Positions 1-11,504 are shown, counted from the stretch's first letter. The stretch: DNA of 64,000 bases from Cyrtodaria siliqua (GCA_037043455.1 JAWPHD010005600.1:62001-126000), one strand, 5' to 3'. The notes: generated from the letters alone by a model not told the origin. Numbers and translations are program-made.

Positions 1-99
1 TAGGTGTCATTATCTCACCATGAACATCACCATGAACAGTCTACAAGGGAAGTTTCAGCATGTGGCATCACATCTTGAAGTTATAGAGCTGACTTTCAT

Positions 100-128
100 G
101 GACAGACAGACATACAGACAGATAGACA

Positions 129-187
<59 letters not shown>

Positions 188-240
188 GAGACACACACAC
201 AGAGACACACACACACACACACAAACAGACAAACAAATCC

Positions 241-271
<31 letters not shown>

Positions 272-285
272 CAGACAGACAGACA
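100..285. repeat. GA/CA/CAGA compound microsatellite
   Basis: Runs of GA, CA and CAGA units follow one another without interruption. Open frames across it encode only RE/TH or SL/CV low-complexity peptides and are not genes. Confidence 0.95.
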
Positions 286-299
286 GTTATGGACATTTT

Positions 300-1185
300 T
301 AAGTTATATTCATTGATGTGTACAACGTTTCGTTGTGGCAGACCTTCTAGCTTACAGGTTATAAGCAACACTTACTTGTCAAACTGATTTCTTTAAATCT
401 GAGCTAACTTAATCTCAGAAATCATCATTAAAGTATTTTTTTAGTTAATCTAAGAAAAACAAAAAAACTAACACTGAGGACACTATCTCCTAGACCCTCG
501 GTTGTTGACCGAGACGGACAGACAGACGGATGAATGGACGAACGGTCGACGCCACGATATAATACATCCCGTCTAAAGACAGGCGAATAAAAAAAGAAAA
601 TCAGTGTATTTTTTAAAAATGTTTTGTATAATGACAACTAGTTATCTGCTAAAATTTGAATTCAAACGTTCCGGTAATATTTCATGTATAAAGTGTTATG
701 GAAAACATTCTTACTGAGTGCACAAGCACGAGTTTCTGGGTATACGGCACGGGGGAGGGTGTGGGATGAAGGTGTCCCCTTCCCTCAGGTGGGGGTCCGG
801 TTTTATTGTTGAAAAATTGAACCCTAAATAAGTCGTTTTTGAGCGACTTAGAAACGTATTATGAAGCTATTCTAATTCTCCAAGTAATTCTTTTGTCTTT
901 GATTCATTGAATTTTTACCGGGGTTGGACGGGTTGGTCTACCTTTTACCCTAACCGCGCTTCACTTTTAATTGCGTTTTCATGTTTCCGACACCCAACTC
1001 TAAATTATACCCACGGACGTATAGGAGTATGCCCAGGTACGCCCCTGCTAGTGGGTATGTTGATCTGGGCCTACACTGGTCTTAAAATCAATGTTTTGAC
1101 TGTGGCAGCGAAAGGTTTATTTTTTAACCAACAAGTAGGAAAGTAATGACACAAGTCAGTAAATATTATGTTTCTATCGCATATT
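300..1185. other. No recognisable gene or repeat
   Basis: AT-rich DNA. The one open stretch, at 907-1146 on the plus strand, has no recognisable domain and no splice or promoter context, so nothing is annotated here. Confidence 0.5.
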
Positions 1186-1189
1186 TATT

Positions 1190-1740
1190 AGTTCTAAAGT
1201 TGTATTAATAATCACGGGATAATAAAGAGCACTTAAGTATTTTTTTAAAAGTTCCGCGTATCACTTTTGTTCATTCAAGCGTGTATAGAAGTTCAAACTT
1301 GTATCGTACTACCCGAAGTATATCTTCCCAGTGTTGTTCGGTTCACTATTGATTTGATATTGTTTTTATGGCAATTTTATTAATAATCCTGAATAAAATG
1401 GAACACTTTATTATGTTTCAGAAGTTCTATTATTTATTAAGTTGTGATTATTTAAACGTATACACCTTTAAACTCACAGGAAATTGCATCGTTTAATTAT
1501 TACCTTCTATTATTATAATGAATTATAATTGTCTATATTGCATCGTTTGATTATTACCTTCTATTATTATAATTGTCTATATTATTACCTTCTATTATTA
1601 TAATTGTCTATAGACAATTACAATAACAGAAGGTAAGAATCAAACGATGCGATTTCCTGTGTTTAAACTGGTTTCGAACCACCCGCAGTATATCTTCCCA
1701 GCGTTCAATCAGTATGGTTTTCTATATACGGTATTTATAT
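1190..1740 (-). pseudogene. Two decayed copies of the 3' end of the adjacent B-box gene
   Basis: Read on the minus strand, about 1270-1340 gives NTGKIYFG, a stop, then YDTSLNFYTRL. About 1640-1700 gives NAGKIYCG. Both match the gene's own last residues TGKIYLGSVAKSLKVYRLE, encoded at 1812-1870. The similarity continues into 3' flank: the run around TAATAATC and the GCACTT motif recurs at about 1206, 1380 and 1762. The last ~20 codons plus 3' flank therefore exist as three tandem copies, two of them broken by stops. The middle copy also carries the hAT-like insertion at 1475-1661. Confidence 0.7.
1475..1661. mobile_element. Short hAT-like MITE, CACAGG family
   Basis: The ends are inverted: CACAGGAAATTGCATCG at the left and the reverse complement of CACAGGAAATCGCATCG at the right. 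The element is flanked by a perfect 8-bp direct repeat, TTTAAACT, at 1467-1474 and 1662-1669. Eight-base duplications are the hallmark of hAT transposons. The inside contains tandem copies of an ATTATTACCTTCTATTATTA segment. It is too short to encode a transposase. A longer member of the family lies at 3642-4755. Confidence 0.85.
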
Positions 1741-1811
1741 CAATTTTTAGACTATATATTAATAATCACTTAATAAGATGGAGCACTTTAGTGTTTTCTC
1801 AGTTCTATTTA

Positions 1812-3326
1812 TCACTCAAGCCTGTAGACCTTTAAACTTTTTGCGACTGACCCTAAATATATCTTGCCGGTGTGCTTGTCATAAGCAATAGACATGGAGT
1901 ATGCTCCCTCCTGCTCTGACCCCAGCAGTTCTTGTATGCTGGTTCCCTCCCGTGTAATATGATGGACACTTGCTCCTCCACAGACATACACAGACCCATC
2001 CTCTCCTATTGCTAGACCATTTCGTCCTTTTAAGCCTACATCACTATTCACAAACTCAACCTTTCCCTCAATGGTCATACAGGTCAATGTTTTATTGCTA
2101 TTATCGGACAAATAGATCATGTCGTTACTGGGATTGACAACAACATACCACGGGGAACTGAATAATCTTTCACCATGTTCATCAATGATTCTCCTTAACA
2201 CTCTTCCAGTCATGTCCATCAACTGAACCTGTCCAGGGACAAAACCAACAATTAGATTGTTTTCATGCGCAGCTACTCCATAGCAGAACTGATCTGTATT
2301 TATCGAATGTGTTGTATTAATCGCGCTACCTGTCACACTCAGGAACTGAATCTTCCCGTCATGCGGTAAGGTGACTGCCAGTTGACCTTTGTTGACCTCT
2401 GTAAGGTCCCACGGTTTATGTTGCAATTTGATTTCAGTGAGAGTTGTGTCCTTTGTATCAATAAGTTTTACTGTTTTGTTTTTATTATCAACCATAGCCA
2501 GCCTTCCATCAGACAAAAGTTCAAGTCCACTTATCACTGGTTTGATGTTATCGCTCTCTGTAGAGATACTGATATCATCAAGCTGTTCTACAACTTTCTT
2601 ACGTTTAGATAGTGTTCCAAACGACTGGATTTCTTGTACATGTTTTATGTCCGGATTTTTAGCAAATTGAAAAACTGTAGGTTTTGAGTCAATCTGTCTT
2701 TTTCCAAGTGTCTCGTTTGCTTCTGTTATATTCAGTTGAAGCTTTTTCATCAGAACAAAGCTTTCGTTGTCAGAATTTTGCTTTGATTCCAAAGCAACGT
2801 TCATGGAATTTATTTCTTTAATCATCTTTTTAGTCTGTTCTTGTGAGCCTCTCAGTCCAGCTAGTATTTCCTTCACAATTTCATCTTTTTCATCCACGGC
2901 TCTCTGCATCAAATCTCGTGTGTGTTTGATGATGGCTTCACCTAACTGTTTTACCTCATCTGTGTATGCCTCACTTCTTTTTTCAACGTCGTCAATTGAT
3001 TCTTCGCACTTTTCTTTTGTTTTTTCAAAATATTCCTGGAAGTAATCTATGTCCTTAACCAATGTTTCGTATTCTTTCGAACTAACGATTCCTTTAGCCA
3101 GTTCATGAATATATTCCACCTCACAGGTTATGTGCCCCGAGGTCCCCGAGGTCACCGAGGTCACACAAACACTACACACTAACTCATTATGTGGCTCACA
3201 ATAAAAGTCCAGAATCTCCCCAGGATGCTTGGTACAAGGTTCGGACCAAGCGTGTTCTTCCGAGGCACACATCTGGCTGGCACTGAGTGGTGCCCATGTT
3301 TTGTCTGAGACTTCATTCCCACTCAT
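1812..3326 (-). CDS. B-box / coiled-coil / beta-propeller protein (TRIM-like, no RING)
   Basis: Intronless frame of 504 residues from an ATG at 3326 to a TGA at 1812. Residues about 31-74 form a B-box zinc finger, with C31, H34, C43, H46, C51, C54, H65 and H74 as likely zinc ligands. Residues about 85-205 are a charged, heptad-rich coiled coil. Residues about 255-504 hold repeated blade-like segments such as LLSDGRLAMVDNKN and AIGEDGSVYVCGG, as in NHL/six-bladed propellers of TRIM56/TRIM45-like proteins. No RING finger precedes the B-box, so ubiquitin-ligase activity of its own is not expected. Intronless genes of this kind are greatly expanded in bivalves, where they are often linked to immune signalling; a specific role here is inference. 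The 3' end is duplicated downstream (1190-1740), and the protein ends YRLE. Confidence 0.88.
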   Translation of the reverse strand: MSGNEVSDKTWAPLSASQMCASEEHAWSEPCTKHPGEILDFYCEPHNELVCSVCVTSVTSGTSGHITCEVEYIHELAKGIVSSKEYETLVKDIDYFQEYFEKTKEKCEESIDDVEKRSEAYTDEVKQLGEAIIKHTRDLMQRAVDEKDEIVKEILAGLRGSQEQTKKMIKEINSMNVALESKQNSDNESFVLMKKLQLNITEANETLGKRQIDSKPTVFQFAKNPDIKHVQEIQSFGTLSKRKKVVEQLDDISISTESDNIKPVISGLELLSDGRLAMVDNKNKTVKLIDTKDTTLTEIKLQHKPWDLTEVNKGQLAVTLPHDGKIQFLSVTGSAINTTHSINTDQFCYGVAAHENNLIVGFVPGQVQLMDMTGRVLRRIIDEHGERLFSSPWYVVVNPSNDMIYLSDNSNKTLTCMTIEGKVEFVNSDVGLKGRNGLAIGEDGSVYVCGGASVHHITREGTSIQELLGSEQEGAYSMSIAYDKHTGKIYLGSVAKSLKVYRLE

Positions 3327-3641
3327 TATGTTGTTATATAAACATTAATTCATTTCATATATAACAATTATAGTTTCTAACTGTCATATCACTATGCATA
3401 ATTCAGACATGTTATATAGTCTTTAAATTTTGAATTTTACTTCCTTGAAAAACCGAATAAAGATTGAGATTATCGATTAGTATAACCAGGGATTCATATA
3501 CAATATATAGACGTGTCCTGGTTCAACTGTGAACACACACTATTTACACTAATTTACACGCACACTGAAACTTCAACTGCACAATGATAAGAATAATCAA
3601 TACAGGGTTTTATAATATGATTTGCTATTACAAATTTGCCC

Positions 3642-4755
3642 CACAGGAAATTGTATCTTTTAATATTCTGTTATTATAATAGTCTATAAAAGACCGTAAC
3701 AGTGAAATGTTAGTGTACGTCATAATGCGAATCCCGCAGCTATATCACCCAAAACCTTACAATTTTTCAAAAGTAATATTTTATACCACCAAAAATATTT
3801 TCTTTTCTTCTTATTAATAATAAAATAATAGTGTTATGGATAACACAAACGTATTTTCTAATATATTCAAAAATCATGTTAAAAAGCAAAAATACTTACC
3901 ATAGCTGCGGGATTCGCATTATGATGTAATTCGGCCCCGTAAATAAGTTCAAAATGGCGGGTTCATTTTGTAAAGTCAAAGCATACTGACGCCATTTCGA
4001 ATTTTTCAAATTCATCACTGATATTCGGCAGGTGCCCTCCTGATATTTCAGGACTTCATCCGCGGTACGGTAATTCGGTGTCCATATAATCCTAGTACAT
4101 TTAGGGATTCACGAACCTTTGTGGACCCTTTTAAAAATACATAAAATATAAAACATACATTTGACGAACGTTTGATGCTTTTGTCTGGCGTGTCTAGATT
4201 GAGTCATTAAACTTGGGGTTTGGTCCATAGCTATATATATGCAAATCACCTGACCGGACTACCTTTCGCCCCATAATTCTAAGTGCCAAACACGAGAGAT
4301 GATACTAGTATCGATCGAGGGCGAGAATGAAGTCAGAGTACTAGTGCCGATAACAAGTGGCGAACTACTCGCTCTTGTGATTAGGACTATGCAAACTGAT
4401 AAAATATAGATGTATTTACGGATCGGTGCTTTACGATAGTGAATTGATTGCGATTTGAAGCTGGAATACTGCGCCGAAATTAACAGAAACCTGATTTCGG
4501 TAATATTCATTTGTTTACCACGGTGACCAAGACAAACGACGATCAAATTGAAATTGCACTTTGGTGACTTTGAACTCGGATATCTCAGCGAATTTACAAG
4601 GGATCGTAGGAAGAAAAGGTATTGTTGGATAGGACATTTGTTTCTGCACACGTTTGATTGACCGCAGAATAATAACACTAACATGTCACTGTTACGGTCC
4701 TTCATAGACAATTATAATAACAGAAGGCAAATATTAAAAGATACAACTTCCTGTG
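3642..4755. mobile_element. hAT-like non-autonomous transposon, 1114 bp, CACAGG family
   Basis: The element begins CACAGGAAATTG and ends CAACTTCCTGTG. Inverted terminal repeats extend about 75 bp on each side with scattered mismatches and include GACCGTAACAGTG. A perfect 8-bp target duplication, ATTTGCCC, sits at 3634-3641 and 4756-4763. The frame at 4259-4711 (minus) shows no transposase motif, so the copy is taken as non-autonomous. Confidence 0.9.
3721..3926. repeat. Internal hairpin inside the 3642-4755 element
   Basis: CATAATGCGAATCCCGCAGC at about 3721 is the inverted copy of GCTGCGGGATTCGCATTATG at about 3904. The ~160 bp between is AT-rich. It may be a second small inverted-repeat element nested in the hAT-like element. 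Confidence 0.7.
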
Positions 4756-4763
4756 ATTTGCCC

Positions 4764-5036
4764 TGTACAACATAATTTATAAACTATAAAATGTGGGTTC
4801 ATAAATAATGTTTAAAGACTGTAACTTCTGGAGTGCTACAAAAGATAATACAAGAAATCCGCGGATTCACATGTCTCACCTAACGGGGGCTGAACTTAAA
4901 AATAAAAAGGTCAATGATGCTTTAATGAAAGTTTGTAAAGATTTTAGTAGGCTACCTAAAAACAATGGAGTTTGCAGTTTGCTGAGATGACATTTAAGTG
5001 CATTTGTTTAAAAACAAAATGCCATTCTATTAAAAA
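4764..5036. other. No recognisable feature
   Basis: Short stretch between two repeats. The frame at 4808-4990 (plus, 60 codons) has no recognisable domain and is left unannotated. Confidence 0.4.
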
Positions 5037-5299
5037 CAAGAGGCCCAAGAGGGTTTGTTGACGCTCTACTGGCTAAAACGGCTCTTATATCAAGGGTTGT
5101 CGACATAAAACTCCCATCAGTACTTCTTTTAAAACATTGCATAAACAACAGGGATGGGATGGCCTTAGATAGCTCACCTGGTAATCATGGGCAATAAGTC
5201 TGCTGTGTCTGGTCTGGCATGGGTATTTTGTAATTTGTCCCACTTTCTTCTATAAATGAAATTTCATAAAAATGGGTGGGGGTGTGGGAGTGTGGGGGT

Positions 5300-5352
<53 letters not shown>

Positions 5353-5850
5353 CTACAGAGTTAACAAAGGAAAATACAATATAGCATTTTTCAACAAATC
5401 AAGGGCCATAACTCTGTAGTTACTAACAAGATCTAGATGGTTTTCGAGCTTGTCCAAGATTCCATTGATATACCGCGCTCTGCACAACTAGACATCCTAC
5501 TGAGGCTTCCTGCCAAATTTTGTAGAAATCCAACAAGCCGTTTAGGAGGAGTAGCGCCGACAAGAAATTTAAAGTAACAATGTCAAAGGGCCATAACTCC
5601 GTCATAAATCAGCGAACTGGAACAAAAGCGCGATATGCAACAACTAGACATCTTATCAATGCTTCCTGCCAAGTTTCGTCGAAATCCAACAAGGCGTTTC
5701 GGAGGAGTAGCGCCGACAAGAAATTTAAAAGTTAAAATGTCAGGCGGCCGTAACTCCATCAAAATCAACGAACTGGAAAAGAACACAACAGGCACAACTA
5801 GAATAACAATACTTCCTGCTAACATGGCGTTAATACAAAAAAAGTAATTG
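5037..5850 (-). repeat. Bivalve-type interspersed repeat with internal tandem units
   Basis: Two diverged units of about 165 bp share CATAACTC, ACTAGACATC, TTCCTGCCAA, AATCCAACAAG and GGAGTAGCGCCGACAAG (near 5402 and 5588), with a third partial unit at about 5750. On the minus strand the region ends near 5037 with CTTGGGCCTCTTGT, resembling the hairpin-plus-CTTGT end of the element at 54945-55754. It probably belongs to the same class. Confidence 0.6.
5299..5351. repeat. GT dinucleotide microsatellite
   Basis: About 26 uninterrupted GT units, preceded by a G-rich GTGGGGGT stretch. Confidence 0.97.
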
Positions 5851-5945
5851 AAAAAAAAAAAAAAAATTAAACTCAAACTCAAACTCTAATAATAATAATA
5901 ATAATAATAAAAAAAATTCATTTATTTTTATATATATATATATCA
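5851..5945. repeat. Poly-A, AAT and AT low-complexity tract
   Basis: A run of A, then AAT trinucleotides, then an AT dinucleotide tract. It may be the tail of the adjacent repeat. Confidence 0.85.
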
Positions 5946-6389
5946 AACAAAAATTTAAACAAAACAATATACTAATAATAAAAAAAAGCGAAACATCTGG
6001 TAAAGTTTGGTAAAGATCAGATGAAAAATGAAAGCCCTATTGTATTAACGAGGCAAAATATAGCATTTTAAACTAAATAACTCCGCTGTTACTGGGTTTT
6101 CGAACTTGTCCGAGCTTTCATTGGTATTAACAATATGTTAAAGTTTGGTAAAGATCAGATGAAAAATGAAGGCCCTTGGCCAGTAAAGCTAAAAATCATC
6201 AGCTCCAAAAAGTAGGTCAATGTCATAGATGAAATCCATGCGTCCAAAAAGATGCACTACCCAAGACACAACTGTGCCAACATAGTATATTTTTTCTTCC
6301 AAAGATTAAGCTATAAATTAGGTTTAAAACATCTAGTGCATAATTATAGTTCATGAGAAAGTGATGTAAATGTAACAATTAAAGTTATC

Positions 6390-7030
6390 TGCCCTTTACT
6401 TGGATGGTCAATGTCACATCCACATTTGCTTTGTCACGTTGTACCACTCAACATACAACTATAAGCAAAGTTTGAAAGGTGTTAGTGCATAAAGTTTGTG
6501 AGAAATTGACCTAAAAGCCAAAGTTGATGGTAAAAATTATAAGGTTATCTGCTCTTTGCTTGGACAGTCAAGGACACATACACATCTCCTTTGTCACGTT
6601 GCGATGTACCACACCAGATACAACTACAAACAAACTTTGAAAAGTGTAGTGCATACAGTTTGCGCGAAATTGACGTCAACGCAAAAGTTGAAGGTAACAT
6701 TATTAAGTTATTTGCCCTTTGCTTGGAGGGTCAAGGTCACTTGCATATTTGCTTTGTCACGTTGCGATGTACCACTCAAGATACAACTATAAGCAAAGTT
6801 TTAAAGGTCTAATGCACACAGTTTGTGAAAAAGTGACCTAAACGCAAAAGTTGAACCTAAAAGATATTAAGTCATCTGCCCTTTGCTTGGAGGGTCAAGG
6901 TCACTTCCACATTAGCTTTATCACGTTGCGATGTACCACCCAAGATACAACTATAAGCAAAGTTTGAAAGGTGTAGTGTATACACAGTTTGTGAGAAAAT
7001 GACCTAAACGCAAAATTTGAATGTCGGCCG
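6390..7030. repeat. Diverged tandem repeat, about 162-bp period, four copies
   Basis: The core TTTGTCACGTTGCGATGTACC recurs, with changes, at about 6431, 6591, 6754 and 6918 (spacing 160-164). It is followed each time by ACAACTATAAGCAAAGTTTGAAA, a CACAGTTTGTGAGAAA-like block and TGCCCTTTGCTTGGAGGGTCA. Open frames in it are by-products. The flank at 6000-6390 holds related, more diverged GTTTGGTAAAGATCAGATG repeats. Confidence 0.85.
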
Positions 7031-7204
7031 CCGGAAAAGCAACACCTTTGAAAAGGCGAGACAAAAACCATAAGTAAAACATTTTAAGTATTCACAATTA
7101 TAGCAGGTTCCATGAATTGTAAACGTATTTGTTATTATAACCCTTCGATCCTGGCTGCGTGTACTTCATTGTTTTTAGCTTTTAATAGCTTAAACTAATT
7201 GAAT

Positions 7205-7385
7205 TGAATTTTACGGAGCACCAACATGATGCCAAACAGCTTGGAATGAACATGTCAGACTTGTCCTATATATATACATCGAGATAAAACATGCAGAATA
7301 GGCTTTCTAACCTGCAGAGTTGCTTCACATTCTATGGTAGACACTCCATTTACGATGCAGCCATGTTCCCACGTTTACACACGCT
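7205..7385 (+). repeat. Dispersed repeat family R1 (GACACTCCATTTACG), partial copy
   Basis: Contains AACCTGCAGAGTTGCT-, GACACTCCATTTACG- and CCCACGTTTAC-like blocks. The same blocks occur at 26990-27190 (plus), 57425-57550 (minus) and 63797-63945 (minus). No coding capacity. Confidence 0.65.
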
Positions 7386-7754
7386 TAAAATACATACTGA
7401 CTTGTATGGAGCGCCGCAACTGTCTGGTGTTGCGTTAAGGACATATTTCCTGGTATTTCCCATCGCTAATTGTTCATTGAAAAAGCATGGGAACCTTGTT
7501 TATTTACTGACTGCATGCTCCATGACCGATCAACTCAGGTATATAAATTAAGGGCTATTGGTCAGCCATCTTTGAAAAGAAAAGGGTATGGTTAATTACA
7601 TTTTTCATCCAAATGCATATTATAGGCATGAACATTGTCAATGATATAATAGATGACATTAATGTAACCATAGGAATCGGACGTTTTGTAAACACAGTAC
7701 AGTATCCCCATATGTAGGTCCACGTTTGTATATAATTTTATATAAAAATATATT

Positions 7755-8753
7755 TTAATATACTAGTATTGGATAGTCAATGTGATTTATAACATGCGTA
7801 TACAATATGTCCGATTCCTGTGATGTAACAATGATATAATAGATGACATTAATGTAACACTATTGATGTGAACATAATATCAGAAACAATATTTATTTGG
7901 CAGAAATAGTGCCCTTTATATTCGAAAAGTTTAGTGCAATTTTACTCTAAGATGTTTTGTTTTTTATGTTAATTAAATTTGTCCATATAATTGTCCATTT
8001 ATCTAAAAATGGCACACGAGACATCATTTCTAAATAAAATAAGCCATGCTATCACATCATCCAAAATTCGAAGTACACCATTGTTAAAAATGAAGATTTT
8101 CTTTATACGCCATGTGCCTTCAACACACGCACATGATACACATGAAAAGAATGCAGGTGAATTGTAAATTGAAACATGCTGTATGGTGAAACATTCGGAT
8201 AAACAGGTAATTTGATCGTATTCATATGTTATTATTTAGTTTATGCAGTTTTTATAGGAATATAATAATAAATTACTCTTTTGTTGCCATGTTTCTATTC
8301 ACAACAGTCACTCAGTTGTGTTTAATACATCCAAAAATATAGTTGCCATTTAAAACAGTTTGACAATTAAAACACGTCAGTGCCACCAAACTATAGCATT
8401 GAGATTATTTTGTAAGTACATGAAATAATAGCTTGTTTTTTTTTACAATGATTGACATTGAAATGTGGATGATGTGATAACATGCCGTATTTAATTTAGA
8501 AATGATGTCTCGTGTGCCATTTTTAGATAATGGACAATTATATGGACAAATTTATTTAACATAAAAAACAAAACATCTTAGAGTCGAATATAAAGGGCAC
8601 TATTTCTGCCAAATAAATATTGATTCTGATATTATGTTCACATCAATAGTGTTGCATTAATGTCATATATTATATCATTGTTACATCACAGGAATCGTAC
8701 ATATTGTAAACGCATGTTATAAATCACATTGACTATCCACTACTAGTATATTA
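7755..8753. mobile_element. Inverted-repeat element with ~270-bp arms
   Basis: The left arm, about 7755-8035, begins TAATATACTAGTATTGGATA. It reappears reversed at about 8499-8753, ending CCACTACTAGTATATTA. Blocks such as AAATGGCACACGAGACATCA and TGTCCATATAATTGTCCATT occur on both arms as complements. About 460 bp of non-coding DNA separates the arms. Part of the subterminal region (GATATAATAGATGACATT) is also repeated directly outside the left arm, near 7645. No transposase frame is present, so it is taken as a foldback or long-TIR MITE. Confidence 0.85.
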
Positions 8754-9085
8754 AGGCCCGCTTGTAGTTTTTCTTTGTGTTACATTGCTATATTAGATAT
8801 TGTCTTAGGTAAGAAAAGCTAGCACAACTTTGTAATTCATAATTTCGCTAGTTTAAATACAAAACTTGTCTGATATTTCTTTATTATTTCTTGAACAAGA
8901 ATGATAGCAAAGCATTAAATGAACAACTTTCTATTGTGTGTTTATATTTTAATGCACACACAAAGGCTTTATTGGGTTGGCCTCATAATCTGAATCAAAA
9001 TTGAATATCACAATGTTCTCATGAAATTGCATGACTAACATGAAATTGCATGACTAACAGTGATTTACAGTTTCTATAGAAATTC

Positions 9086-9086
<1 letters not shown>

Positions 9087-9116
<30 letters not shown>
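9087..9116. repeat. Homopolymer C tract, about 30 bases
   Basis: Uninterrupted run of C, followed by GCAGCCCTACCCCACCCCC. Likely of uncertain length in any assembly. Confidence 0.97.
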
Positions 9117-9117
<1 letters not shown>

Positions 9118-9289
9118 CAGCCCTACCCCACCCCCACCACAATACAATAGGCTCGAATTCCTGGTATTTCCCATTGCTACTTGCTCATTGAAAAAGCATG
9201 GAATCTTGTTTATTTCTGACTGCATGCTCCATGACCGATCAACCCAGGTATATAAATTGAGACCCGCTTGTAGTTTTTAATAATAATCA

Positions 9290-9565
9290 AACTAACGATT
9301 GGAATTGAATTGAATTGAATGATGTTTAACGGCTCATCAACACAGTATAGGTTATTTAGAGCCGCCCCAGACAGAGGGGAGGAATACATAGGAATCCGGG
9401 AACCGTGCCCTACTCCTGTTATCGAATAGATTCCTATGGTTCTTTAACTTGCTCGGAGGATAGAGGACCGTCCGGTTTACGTCCCCATCCGACGGACGAG
9501 GCTAAGAGAAAGTGTCTTGCCCAAGAACATAAGAACTCAGTGGCACCACGGAGGATTGAACTTAT
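9290..9565 (-). mobile_element. tRNA-derived SINE, family S1
   Basis: Shares GGCTCATCAACACAGTATAG, TTATTTAGAGCCGCCCC, GGTTCTTTAAC and AAGTGTCTTGCCCAAGAACA with the copy at 30930-31215. The reverse complement matches the tRNA-headed copy at 61978-62180, which fixes the orientation as minus. The A/T-rich GAATTGAATTGAAT tract is at the 3' tail end. Confidence 0.8.
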
Positions 9566-9574
9566 CGATTGGAC

Positions 9575-10100
9575 ATAACATCATAGCCAATGAACAAGAC
9601 AATGATAGTTGACAAGATAACATGATATTTCGACAAGACAGCATAGCTGTTTCACAAATAATACATCAACTAACAAGACAGTACATCCTTTGACATGATA
9701 GATTCAAGTACACATACAAACATTGTAATTAAGAAGACAGTATAGTATGTGAAGAAGATGGCGCATCAACTAACAAGATATAACATCCATTGACATAATA
9801 TAATTTCAAGTGTACATACCAACATTTTAATTAAGAAGATAATATAACGCGCGATTCCATAAAGACAACTGACATGACATCATGTCATTTCGAGAAGATA
9901 GCATACCAGTTGACAAGCCATCATAGCCAATGAACAAGATGACATGACAGTTGACATGATAGCATGATACTTCGACAAGACAGCATAGATATTTCACAAA
10001 ATAATACATCAACTTAATAAGATAGTACATCCGTTTGACATGATATCATTTCAAGTACAAATGATAACATTGTAGATAAGAAGACACTATATTATCTGAA
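9575..10100. repeat. Diverged tandem duplication, about 336-bp period
   Basis: AGCCAATGAACAAGA at about 9592 returns at about 9928. It is followed in both by GACAAGACAGCATAG, TTTCACAAA, AATACATCAACT, AGTACATCC and TTGACATGATA. Shorter internal echoes of ACATCAACTAACAAGA are also present. Confidence 0.75.
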
Positions 10101-10258
10101 GAAGACCGCATCTGATCGAACAGGATACTTTGTCTTAACGCAACATCAGACTGTTGCGACGCTCCATAGTATGACTTGCATTGGCATGAAGATGATTTTC
10201 TTACAATTATTTGACTTCCAAAGTAAATTTTATTAACTATTATTGTGAAAATGAGGAG

Positions 10259-10495
10259 TTATGCTTGCTCACTTCTATAACTTAACTTGCTGTAACTTAC
10301 TGTTCCGAGGCCAATAGTAAGCCTGTGGCTTCTGGGGGCCATCAACGGTCGAGAGTGTCTACTACGCAGGTTTGGGAAACAACTAGCATCAAATTGTATT
10401 TGACTGTTATGCCAATGTTTGTTTAGTCTGCTCTTAAAGGCATTTACACTCGGTGCTTGGACAATACTGTCAGGTAGGGAATTCCAAACTTCCAC
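10259..10495 (-). pseudogene. LINE ORF2 C-terminal fragment
   Basis: Encodes EVWNSLPDSIVQAPSVN and FKSRLNKHW. This is the conserved tail found downstream of the reverse transcriptase in CR1/Jockey-group elements. The next segment upstream (10545-10802) is in another frame. Confidence 0.8.
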
Positions 10496-10544
10496 TACCC
10501 TTATGCTGAAGGATTTTTTTCTGCGTTCAGTTCTGGCTTGTTTT

Positions 10545-11265
10545 TTAAAAACGTTTTAGGGTATTCCCTCTCGTTCTAATACATGTTGCTAAAGGGAGAA
10601 AGTTTTGGATTGATGAGATATCAAATTCTCTAAGGATCTTAAATACTTGCAGCATGGCGGCACGTAACCTCCGGTATTGGAGTGTAGGAATACCTAGTGA
10701 TCTTAGCCTTTCGTTATATTCTAGGTTGTTTAAAGATGATAGCATTTTTGATGTCATACGTTGAACATTTTCTATAGCGATTTGGTGCTTTTTTACTGGC
10801 ATATTCTAAAAGGGGTCTTACTAAAGCTTAGTGTCAAAAATATATTTTTGTCTAGATATGTCAAGGTTCTCATAATTATGCCTAGGTTTCTATTTACTAA
10901 GGCTATTTTGGAGGTTATATGTGTGTTGAAGGTAAGATTACTGTCAATTATCCCAAACCCAACACACCAAATCCTTCTCCTCGGAAACATTTGTAATCAA
11001 GTCCCTTCAATTTTCCCTGTCTTTCACAAAATAGTTCTCAGTAGTAATTTAATTTGCCAATATTCATTCTTTTACATTTTTAAAAAATTAAATTCTAGAT
11101 CCCAAGTTTTTGACCAGTCACAGAAATTTTCAGCAGTTTTTTGTAATTTATCCCTGTCTTCTTTGGAGTTAACTGGACATGTTCTAGTATCATCTGCAAA
11201 TAGCTTGACTACTGTTTCAGCCACCTCGGGGAGATTTTATGTAGACAAGAAAAAGTGTGGGACCT
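10545..11265 (-). pseudogene. LINE ORF2, 3' part of reverse transcriptase
   Basis: Frames at 10545-10802 (NVQRMTSKML, YNERLRSLGI, LQYRRLRA) and 10793-10990 (GIIDSNLTFNTHI) are typical thumb/connector residues of CR1-like transcriptases. About 11150-11230 encodes VVKLFADDTR, the catalytic aspartate box. Several frameshifts separate these pieces. Confidence 0.82.
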
Positions 11266-11504
11266 AACACACTACCCAGAGGTACCCCGCTGTATACTTT
11301 TTCGGATGTTGAGTGATTTCCATTATAACCACCGTTTGGTATCTGTCCCGCATGAATTCTTTTACCCAGTCCAAAACCTTCCCTACAATACCATAACCTT
11401 CTAATTTAGTTAGTAACTTGTTATGTAGTAATTAATGTGTCAAAAGCCCTGCTAAAGCCATAGCATATTACATCAAGCTCCTGGCCACTATCAAGTGCAT
11501 CAGA

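Larger units (their letters stand above)
7441..9262. repeat. Direct repeat pair (7441-7555 and 9157-9262)
   Basis: About 110 bp containing CCTGGTATTTCCCAT, AAAAAGCATGG, TTGTTTATTT, CTGACTGCATGCTCCATGAC and AGGTATATAAATT occurs twice in the same orientation, 1.7 kb apart. The inverted-repeat element at 7755-8753 lies between. CCCGCTTGTAGTTTTT also occurs twice, at about 8757 and 9264. Confidence 0.8.
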
